DNA from: Thinopyrum elongatum | Lineage: Eukaryota; Streptophyta; Magnoliopsida; Poales; Poaceae | Direction: 5' to 3' | Assembly (NCBI GenBank): GCA_011799875.1 | Contig: CM022299.1 | Location: forward strand, 353,134,526-353,198,525 | Length of the DNA: 64,000 nt | In this document: positions 55,840 through 64,000 of the stretch, one piece after another | Numbering within the stretch: the stretch's first letter is position 1 | How the letters are laid out: each line of letters opens with the position of its first letter | Made by a program: the position numbers and the translations under genes | Notes under the pieces: generated by a model | What the model was told of the DNA's origin: nothing | Seen by the model: the letters and a program-made list of their open reading frames with translations, nothing else | Database searches by the model: none

Positions 55840-58482
55840 GTTCGCTCACCGCGGCGCCGCCCTCCGGTATTGTCAACATGGTCAACAACTGAGAGGAATA
55901 AGGAGATGACTGTACATGGAGAGGATGACAGTAGGGACCCACCAGGGTCATGGCAGTACGCAAGCAAGTGCCTCCTTTATTACAAGAAAAAAAGGTTCCT
56001 CCTGATGGTTTCCTGACATCTAGGTCGCACGCCACAGTCAACGTAGTCAATAAGCGAGATAACTGCACAAGGAGTGGCTGACACCTGGGACCCAGCAGCT
56101 CACACAGTATTTTTTTTTTGTTTTCGGGACGGAGCAGGGTATCAACTGGGTTGTGCGGGAGCTGTGGCCCGTCTAGCACAGGCATTTATTTCATATGTTT
56201 ACCACATGACCAGCCCAGTTGTTTTTTTTCTTTCTGAAAATGGCTAGCCCAGCTATTTTGTTTTTTACAGACTAACCATCGGACTTGCCCAGAAATCTTT
56301 CAAGACAAGGAGCAATGCATTCGACTTGCCCAAAAAATGGGCTATAAGTAAAAAGAAATGGGTTGTAAATTCAAAAAATACAGCAAACAGGCAATTAGTT
56401 CCAAATTACTTTTTTCTTTCGGATTTTGATATTTTAAATTTCATTGTTTTTGTGCGGGTAAAATTTCATTGGATTTTAAATTAATGTATGTTTAACTTTT
56501 AAATTAATTTGAATCTGGCTAGAAATTTTGGGTTGTATGCTGTTTGCGATAGATTTGGAGGCTGACTTGTGGGTCTACTAGGTTGACGTGTACGCAAGGC
56601 TTTGTCAACTTAGTCCACAAACGATTTTAGCAGCAGTGACCGTTGGATGTTAATCCAATGACCGTGCTGCTTCTTCAATCTCTGATCTTCTTGCTCCAGC
56701 CGCCCAAACCAGCGCCGGCGGGAAAGCCTACTCCCGCCTCCCGTGGACGGCTATGCTGCCGCGCAGGCCTCATCGCCCCACCCTACTCCCATCGCTGGCC
56801 AGTCCATTCCTCTACTCACCCACACCTCCTATTATTGTCCGGCGACGACAGCCGAACCAGTAAACCCTCGTACTCCGCACCGCATGGGAAACCACTGCCG
56901 AGTCTTCCCCGACTCTAGGTCGTTCCCTTCCTAGGCCTTGCCATCGTCCACCACGTTGGTGCTCTCGACGCGGCTTGGTCAACGTAGTCAACAAATGATA
57001 GCCATCGACAGAGGGATGTACATGGAGCAGCTGACAGTACGGACCCACATGATCCATGGCCGCATGCAAGCAAGTGCCTCCTTATTACGCGAAAAAAATG
57101 ATTCCTCCCACTGATAGGCGGGGCCCACCAGCTACATCTTCGCACGCAAGGAAGTGCCTCCTTATTACGTGGAAAAAAAGTTTCCTCCCCCTGACAGTTG
57201 AGACCTACCAGCTACATCTTTGCACGCAAGAAAGTGGCTCCTTATTACGCGCAAGAAAAATGATTCCTCCCGCTGCTAGCTGGGACCCACCCGATTTGGA
57301 GGCTGACTCGTGGGCCTACTAAGTTGACGCGTACGCTGGGCAATGTCAACTTAGTCAACAAATGATTCTAGCAGCAGTGACAGTTGAATATTAGTCCAAC
57401 CGCCATGCTGCTTCTTCAACCTCTGATCTACTTGCTCCAGCCGCCCAAACAAGCGCCGACCGTACCGCCTGTTCCTGCCTCCCGTGGCCAGTTGTGCTAC
57501 CACGCAGGCATCACTTCCCCACCCTACTCACACCGCTGGCCAGGCCTTCCCTTTACTCACCCACACCCCCTGTTATTTTCCAGCGACGGTAGCCTCACAC
57601 CACAGCCGAACCAGTCAACCGTCGTAGTCCCTTCCACGTGGGAAACCACTGCCGTGTCTTCCTCGGCTCCGGTTCGTTCCCTTCCGAGGCCTCACCGTCG
57701 TCCACCGCGGACTGTACGTGGTGAGGCTGATAGCTGGACCCACCAGCTACATCTTCGCATTCAAGGAAGTGCCTTCTTATTACGTGAGAAAAAATGATTC
57801 CTCCCCCTGACAGCTGGGACCCACCAGCTATATCTCCGCACGCAAGGAAGTGCGTCCTTATCCTCCCTGATAGCTGGAACCCACCAGGTTGAAGCGTACG
57901 TACCGTCGTCGTCTGTGTGGTCACAGACGTGTACATACATACCGGTCAATCGGTCTGTCTGCCACAATGAACAATGGCCGAGTAAGGAGTGGTAGCAGTT
58001 CAGGCAGTCCCTGTCGGAGGGATTGACCACGGGTAGCCTCACCAGCACCCCATAGCATTTCAAGACAACAGGGCAAGCCAAGCCCCTTGCGCCTCCCGGA
58101 CATGCGGCCGGCTCCCTTGGGCCGGCTGGCCCAAGGGGCCGACTCCCAGATGGCGGTGTACCCTCAGAAGGCGGCTTCGGGGGAGGCCGGGTCCTAGCAA
58201 ACGGCCCCTCCTCCCCTCGGAGTCTGCGCCCATTCAATACGATAAGATGGGGCGTGGCTACATGTCCACCCATACCCCCAAATCCTGGTGGGGCATGGCT
58301 ACAGGGCGGGCTGACCAAGCGGACACCCGTCTGCCAGGCGTGGCACTGTAGCCACGCGGCCCGTGACGCAGCCCTCAACAGCGGGACCATGCTCCCACGA
58401 CGGGCGGTCGGTACGGCCCGCAGGCGGCGGGCCCTACCCGCCCGTGAGCAACCGAAAGACAGCGAACCTCAAGAAGGCGGCC
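55840..58482. other. Repeat-rich DNA of uncertain family, no gene
   Basis: Continues the sequence interrupted at 41615. It contains two further copies of the segment seen at 41380-41615, with landmark CCAAAC(C/A)AGCGCCG at 56704 and 57444 (740 apart) and 1010 from the first copy once the retrotransposon is removed. 80-bp repeats also occur here. The last ~470 bases are GC-rich with a CCGGCTCCCTTGGGCCGGC-type palindrome near 58110. Its ORFs are short and inconsistent between copies. It may be the outer CACTA's far end, but no terminus was found. Confidence 0.6.
57076..57931. repeat. 80-bp minisatellite in two blocks
   Basis: Units carrying GTGCCTCCTTATTACG, a poly-A run, ATTCCTCCC and CCCACCAGCTACATCTTCGC start at 57076, 57156 and 57236. 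After the 740-bp repeat copy they recur at 57771 and 57852. A lone related unit is at about 55970. Confidence 0.8.
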
Positions 58483-60005
58483 TGTAACACCCCCGGTGAT
58501 TAGCAACAGTAATCACTTTTGATAATGACATGTTAGCATGATCAACAGTGCTTAATCATCATTAGCATCACATTGCATTTCAACTCCTAAGTCAAATTCA
58601 AAATTTAAATGAAAGTGGAATATGAAAGTTGTCCAACATAGGAGCTAAAATGTCAGATATATAGCAAATATTCCAGAGGCTATTCTAAAATTGAAACCAA
58701 CATCATTGGAATTGGATAAGTGACTCGAACAACCTCAAACAGTGGATAAAGATAATATTTAATAACCATTTATTAAATCTGAAATAAATATGGAATTATG
58801 TTTTGTCCAAACTAATTTTAGGTGTTAGGGAATAATGCACTGGTATTTATGAAACTAGGTCTCATGTTTTACAAAAACCATTTTGAGGCCTGACTATTTA
58901 CAAACTGAGAAAGGAGAATAAAGAAAAAGATAAAAGAAAAATGAAACAGAAAAGAAGAAAAGGGACCCCCCCCCCCGGCCCAACTGGGCCGAAGCCCAGC
59001 CGGCCGGCCCACTTGTGTCCCCCCCCCCTGGCCTATATGGCCCCAGCCGGCCAAAAACCTAATCCCCACCCCATTCCCCTCGCTCTCTCTCCCCCCCTCG
59101 TCTGGATCGGGATCTCCGATCCCGTCCGCCCCGTCGCCTACGCCGTCGCCGACGCCGCCCCGTCGCCGCCTCCCCCTCGTCAGCCCCCACCTCCCGATCC
59201 AGATGGGATCGGGATCGCGGGAACGGCCCGTCGCCGACGGCGCTCGCCGACGCCGCCCCCTCCCCGCGCCGATCGGCCAGCGCCGACGGCCGCCGCCACA
59301 CCGACGTCGCCCCGTCCTCTCCTCTTCCCCGACCAGCCGCCTGGCGCTCGGTCGCCCCCTCCCTCGACTGGATCCGGATCGGGGCAAACCCCCGATCCCG
59401 TCGCCCGACGCCGCGACGACCTCGCCGCCGCCCGGAGCCCGCGCCTCCCCGCCGGCCTGCACCTCGTCTCCGTCGCCGTCGTCCCCGTCGACCACCCCGA
59501 CCCCGCTGCCCCGTCCCTACGGATCACGGTGAGGCCTCGGGCCTCTCCTCCCCCTCTCTGCTCCCGCACCTCACCGCGCCCCCCCCGTGCCGCCGCTCAC
59601 CGCGCTGCGCGCATGCTCACGCGTCGCCGCGCCCCGGCTCGCGCCCGACCGCGCTGCGCGCGCCCCGCTCGCGCCCACTCCAGCCGCCGCTGCCGCTCGT
59701 CCTCTCGCCTCTGCCTCCGCTCGCCGCGGCCACCCGCACGCGCGCGCCCCCACACCTCGCCCGCGCGCTCGCCCGCATCGCTCGCCGTGGCCCCGCGCTC
59801 ACCGCCGTCCCGTCCAGCCGCGCCTCGCCGGTGCCCGGGCGCACCCTGGACGCGCCCGCTCGGGCTGCGCCCACGCCCGCCCCGTGTGGCCGTATGGGCC
59901 ACTGCCCGGTGGGCCCTGCCCCCCCCTGTGCCGCTGACAGATGGGGCCCACCCCCCTAAAAACGATTTAAAAGAAATAGAAAATAAAAATAGAAATAAAT
60001 AAAAT

Positions 60006-60040
60006 AATTAATTAATTAATTAATTAATTAATTAATTAGT
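60006..60040. repeat. (TTAA)n microsatellite in the LTR
   Basis: About eight uninterrupted AATT units, followed by degenerate TTAATTAA sequence to about 60125. Confidence 0.9.
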
Positions 60041-60164
60041 TAATTAATCCTGATTAGGTTAATCTAATTAACTAATTAGTGTTAATTAATCAGTAATTAA
60101 ATTAATTAAACCTAATTAACCTAACAGCCTATGACAGGTGGGACCCACCCTGTCAGGTGGCTGC

Positions 60165-60194
60165 TGACGTCAGCATGATGTCATGCTGACGTCA
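60165..60194. promoter_or_regulatory. Perfect 14-bp-arm palindrome with two TGACGTCA sites
   Basis: TGACGTCAGCATGA, two bases, then its exact complement. TGACGTCA is the palindromic core bound by plant bZIP (TGA/CRE-type) factors. A second imperfect palindrome (TGACAGGTGGG...CCTGTCA) is at 60132-60155. Regulatory function is inferred. Confidence 0.6.
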
Positions 60195-62414
60195 TCAATC
60201 ACTGTTTCGGATAATGTTGAATTAAATAATTAATTAAAATTTCAGAAATTAATAAAAACTTTAGAAAATCATATCTTTTAAACCGTAACTCCGATGAAAA
60301 TATTTTATACATGAAACTTGCTCAGAACGACGATACGAACCCGGATACGCCCTCGGTATTCCCGTCAGACGCCCGCAGCTATGAGAACGTTGAACAATTA
60401 GACCGATTTCAATAAATGAATAGTGTCCAACTTTAATTAAATAAATCCGAATAAATTCCTAAATTAACTAAATCATTTAGTTAGGCAGTAGAACACCCCG
60501 GCATATCATTTAGACATGTCATACATATTGTTTGCATATTTGCCGTGGAATTTATTGTTTCTCTCCCCCTCCTTCTCTCTCGATAGACGCCGAGACCGAC
60601 GACGCTGCACCAGGATACGACTACTCTACCGACGAGCAGCCCGTTGACGACCTCCCTCTCTTGCCAGAGCAACCAGGCAAGCCCCCCCCTTGAGCATTCC
60701 AGATATCGCCCATTCTATTCTCCTGCTTGCATTAGATTTCGCTACTGTTAATGTATGCTCCTATTCTGATGCATAGCCTGCTGTTGTAACCTGTTCATTG
60801 CTATCTTACCTGCCTATGATAAACTGTTTAGTATAGGTTGGTATGACCCATCTGTGACCCCACCACCTTACCTTGCCGCCCCTGCTTGTTCATCAACGAC
60901 TCGATCAACGTGATCGTCGATCAGAGACAGACGCCTCACTTCACACCCCCCTTAGTTGTACGACTCTGCGTAGTAACTATCGAGTGCCGAGGGTGATACC
61001 TCGTAACGCACTCCTGATGAATACTCTGCAGCATAGCCGTACGGTCGTGGTCATCGAGGGTGATTCCTCCTTCTCCATGTCCGATACGACTCTGTCGTGC
61101 AACCCCTCAGTGTGAACCTTGAGGGTGATACCTCTTACGTTCACCCTGATGATTATGACCACACGGTTACTTGACCTTTTTCACAGGCGGGTCCACCCTG
61201 GTGGGTACCCGCTGGGGATCTATGATTTCGGGTGTGCCGGAAGGGCACTCGAGTGTGACATTGTGGCGGAGCATCAGAGACTCTGATTGTCTCCGCTTGA
61301 TACTAATTGAGCCTATTGGATTTGGGTGTGTGATCTGAGTGGGTCGACGTGCCCTATACGCACTGCCACCACGCGGGATAATGGTTATGGGGCCCTCTGC
61401 GATGTACGTTTCGCCGAAAGCTTATCAGACGTCACGATTCACCGTGCGGGCTGATCGTCGGGATTGGGCTGGATACTTCACTGGCGAGTTCAGTGTCGCG
61501 CCTGCACCCCGGCCAGCCACGCAACGCGCAAGGTGCCCAGGGCGATGGCCCGAGACCCCTGGGTGCATAGGTTAGTCCGGCGTGCTGACCTCTCTGCTGA
61601 GCCTAGGTAGAGCGCTGCTTCGTGTTGATCTTCCGAGGACGGGCATTACCCATCAAGTATGTCCGGCCAGAGTTGATCGAGCGTGTTGGGTAACAGTAGT
61701 GCACCCCTGCAGGGATGAATCTTCTATCGATAGCCGGTCCTACGGTAAAGGACGCTCAGTTTGTGTATCCCGATCTACTACTTAAACTGGATACTTGTTA
61801 CTTAATTGAAGCTTCGGGATTACTTTCTCGCTGGGAGTCGAGGAAGGATCTTTGAGCTGTACTTCAACATGTTTGCTAAATAAAATGCTATTCTACTCTC
61901 TTCTACTGCTGCAAGATGATGGCTTTGAGAAGATGTTTGAAGATGCTAGTCTTCGATAGGACTAGGCCTTTCTCTCTATTCTGGCATTTCTGCAGCCCAG
62001 TCCACATATACAGCCTTTTCTCCATTGATAATGTTGCATATGTAGTATAGATCCTTGCTTGCTGAGTACTTCGGATGAGTACTCACGGTTGCTTTATTTT
62101 CTTTTTCCCCCATATACCCCACCTTGATGATACACCAGACGATGGAGTCCAGGAGGCCAACGCCTTTCGATCTAGTGTCGCTGTTTGTGCTAGCCTTCTT
62201 AAGGCAAAACTTGTCTAACTATGTCTGTACCCAGATATTATTTGTATGACTGACTTATGTATTCGGATCTTCGGATCCCTGGTCTGTAATATTGTGGACC
62301 TCCGTTCATTTGTGTTTAGAGTTGTGTTGTGATATCTTCCCGTGAGTCCCTGGGCTTGATCGTACACGTTTGCGTGTATGATTAGTGTACGATTGAACCG
62401 GGGGCGTCACAAGT

Positions 62415-62427
62415 TGGTATCAGAGCC
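62415..62427 (+). other. Primer-binding site, initiator tRNA-Met
   Basis: TGGTATCAGAGCC complements the 3' end of plant initiator tRNA-Met over 13 bases; it begins three bases after the LTR. Confidence 0.9.
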
Positions 62428-62805
62428 GACTGCCTGTAGGAAGCCCCCTTCCAATTCCTTGGCCGAAGTTGAGTCTAGAAACCGAGAAACTAAATTACTA
62501 ACTTGGCTGTGTGGCTTACGGGCCCACGTCGCCAACTGGGTGGTATTAGGATCTTTTATTCCTCGTCTATACTCTGGGACTCTAATATCTCTTCTATTCG
62601 GGTTAAATAAATTTTACTAACGCCGACACTTAGGATCTCGTAAATCCCGTCTACCCGGAGAGCTGGATATCTGTGCGATTTCCCTGTCATTGATCTGATT
62701 AGTCTGATAATCATTTTCCTTTCCATTGTTTTGTTTAACCTTTCTCTCCGAGTTGAGTTAAACTTCTCATTGTCATTTGACAAATCTGAATTTCCTCTGT
62801 TTCAG

Positions 62806-63576
62806 ATGGACCGTTTGTTTCCACCGCGTCCTACGATACAGCTTGTGCTTCGCACTTGGGCTCGTGATGCCCCTGGTTTTCCAGCTGTCCTGATCGCTCT
62901 CATGACCAGACTTGGCTACCGCTGGTACCCTGAGTTCATGGTTTACGAGGATTACCGCGAGTTTAATCAGGAACAGTACTATGCTGAAGTTCGGATTTAT
63001 GATCGGCAGAATGACTCAGACACCGAGTTACACCTTTTTCACGGATTAGGCGTGACGATTGAGATGGCAGTACATGATGCCGCCTACTCTGCTGTCGCAC
63101 GTCTTCGAGGACAGTTCAGTGATATCTTGGATGACTCTGAGTTCCGATACATTCCGTATGCCCCTACTGGAGATGCTACCGGATACTACACAGCTATCTG
63201 TGCCCCGTACGAGCCTCGCCGATATGACCACCGCGTTCTGATTCAGTGCACTCAGGCTCTGGATCGCACTATTCGGGCTCTCGCCGTCGAGTTGGTTGCC
63301 ACTCGAGCACGTCTCTACGATGCTATGACGCAGTTGATGCCCGCTGTTCGTGCAGGGATACATCCGGAGCACATCCTTTACCCGCGCAGGACTCAGATGT
63401 ATGCTGGTATTGACTGGCCTGCTGTTGGAGGTCACACACCTACACGTGGACCTCTTCTTACAGTTCGAGACCGGGTTCTGCATCAGAGTGCACATGGAGC
63501 ACAGGATCCTTCCGCGACGAATATTCGTCGTCCGCACTCGCAGTTACCCCGTTACAGTGGTTTTCTCCGACGTTGA
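62806..63576 (+). CDS. Extra ORF between primer site and gag
   Basis: 256 codons without interruption, beginning MDRLFPPRPTIQLV. I chose this ATG rather than the upstream one at 62731 because a strong acceptor (CCTCTGTTTCAG) ends directly before it, implying a leader intron. The protein has an N-terminal block with LRTWARDAPGF and TRLGYRWYPEF, a middle with HLFHGLGVTIEMAVHDAAY, and a C-terminal WPAVGGHTPTRGPL. There is no zinc knuckle, protease or polymerase motif and no signal peptide, and it is not gag. It matches no functional family I can name. It is well preserved, unlike most frames here, and precedes gag by 250 bases. Confidence 0.7.
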   Translation: MDRLFPPRPTIQLVLRTWARDAPGFPAVLIALMTRLGYRWYPEFMVYEDYREFNQEQYYAEVRIYDRQNDSDTELHLFHGLGVTIEMAVHDAAYSAVARLRGQFSDILDDSEFRYIPYAPTGDATGYYTAICAPYEPRRYDHRVLIQCTQALDRTIRALAVELVATRARLYDAMTQLMPAVRAGIHPEHILYPRRTQMYAGIDWPAVGGHTPTRGPLLTVRDRVLHQSAHGAQDPSATNIRRPHSQLPRYSGFLRR

Positions 63577-63826
63577 TGTAGCCTTTGCTATGTCTCGTTG
63601 TGTACTTCCTTACCGCGTGCCTGCGCGCCGCCTAGTATGTCTAGCTTTTAATTTGCGCTGTTATGCTGTCCGCATGTACCCGACTCTGTGTATGGATCTG
63701 TATGTCTTAATCGACTACTGTTATGTATCTATTACACTGCTTGAGGTATTGTCGTGTTACATCATACTTGTCGCTAAACACTCGCAATTGCTTTTACTAA
63801 ACTACCCCCTGTTGATACGTAGCAGG

Positions 63827-64000
63827 ATGGTTAGACCAGGTGGTCGTGGTCGTGGTCGTACCCCTGAACGTCCACCACCGCCAGACTATATGGCAGCTAT
63901 GATGCAACAGTTCGAGCTCAACCGCCAGTTCATGGTTGGAATCATGGCTCAGTTTCCGCATCAGAACAACCAGAACCGGAACCCAGCTTCAGTAACTTTG
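63827..64000 (+). CDS. gag: Gag, first 58 codons (truncated by window edge)
   Basis: Opens MVRPGGRGRGRTPERPP after a possible acceptor (ACGTAGCAG), then an Asp/Met/Gln-rich segment (DYMAAMMQQFELNRQ) typical of the N-terminus of chromovirus gag. Open to the last base. An Arg/Gly-rich start before the gag domain is common in this group. Confidence 0.75.
   Translation, partial: MVRPGGRGRGRTPERPPPPDYMAAMMQQFELNRQFMVGIMAQFPHQNNQNRNPASVTL

Larger units (their letters stand above)
58483..62411 (+). repeat. 5' LTR, 3.9 kb
   Basis: Defined by inverted-repeat ends and the primer site three bases after it. Unusually long. It has an A/T-rich start, a very GC-rich block (about 58965-59960), an AATT microsatellite (60006-60040), a TGACGTCA palindrome, and a region (60950-61160) with GAGGGTGATACCTC-like repeats. 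The 353-codon open frame in the GC block is Pro/Arg-rich and I do not call it a gene. Confidence 0.85.
58483..64000 (+). mobile_element. Chromovirus-like Gypsy retrotransposon, 5' part (runs off window)
   Basis: The 5' LTR, initiator-methionine primer site, an extra ORF and the start of gag are in view; pol and the 3' LTR lie beyond 64000. The LTR ends are short inverted repeats (TGTAACACCCCCGG and the complement of CCGGGGGCGTCACA). The left flank CGGCC (58478-58482) should recur after the 3' LTR. Placement among chromoviruses rests on the tRNA-iMet primer and the layout only. Confidence 0.85.

Noticed and set aside
58941..60002. 353-codon open frame in the long LTR
   Set aside because: GC-rich low-complexity DNA with Pro/Arg/Ala runs in every frame, inside an LTR; no domain, and open frames exist on both strands there.
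1..64000. tRNA, rRNA or endogenous pararetrovirus sequences
   Set aside because: tRNA-like matches are only retrotransposon primer sites; no rRNA blocks and no viral coat, movement or transactivator motifs were seen.

Overview
The window is intergenic DNA of a large grass genome, almost certainly a Triticeae cereal (wheat, Aegilops, rye or barley group). Nearly all of it is nested transposable elements with target-site duplications (TSDs) that can be read directly. I see no bacterial-type operons, tRNA, rRNA or CRISPR, and no ordinary single-copy host gene. Family assignment rests on termini, primer-binding sites and protein motifs. Names such as Athila-like, Tat-like or chromovirus-like are my reading, not database results.

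Layout, left to right. 1-1257 and 22677-22901 are two halves of one LTR ('LTR-A'), split by T1, a Tat-like Gypsy element (1258-22676, plus strand, 555-bp LTRs). T1 is itself split inside its protease by T2, a second Tat-like element (4720-14426, minus strand, TSD GGTAA). Both carry an extra spliced reading frame antisense to gag-pol. From 22915 a decayed CACTA transposase gene begins. It is cut at 26009-32717 by a second CACTA element (TSD GTA) and resumes to 33177. The inner CACTA has no transposase. It carries a coiled-coil decapeptide-repeat ORF, a roughly 500-bp tandem array, a 35-bp minisatellite and an apparently intact three-exon B3-like gene.

A GRF-type zinc-finger gene lies on the minus strand, convergent to the outer transposase. 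Its first exon is split by an Athila-like retrotransposon (34156-40824, TSD GGCAC). A related minus-strand element follows (41616-55839, TSD GTTCG). It holds a mosaic solo LTR (46219-47923) and a 5.2-kb Helitron (48440-53638). Each of these last insertions can be checked because removing it restores a reading frame or a known internal order. 55840-58482 is repeat-rich DNA of uncertain family. From 58483 to the window edge is the 5' part of a chromovirus-like Gypsy element with a 3.9-kb LTR, tRNA-iMet primer site, an extra ORF and the start of gag.

Relative timing is readable from nesting: outer CACTA, then inner CACTA, LTR-A and the LTR elements; T1 into LTR-A, then T2 into T1; solo LTR and Helitron into the 41616-55839 element. 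The T1 LTRs differ at about 29 of 555 positions by eye, about 26 of them transitions. Premature stops across the window are mostly TAG (all seven in T2), as expected from decay of methylated CAG codons.
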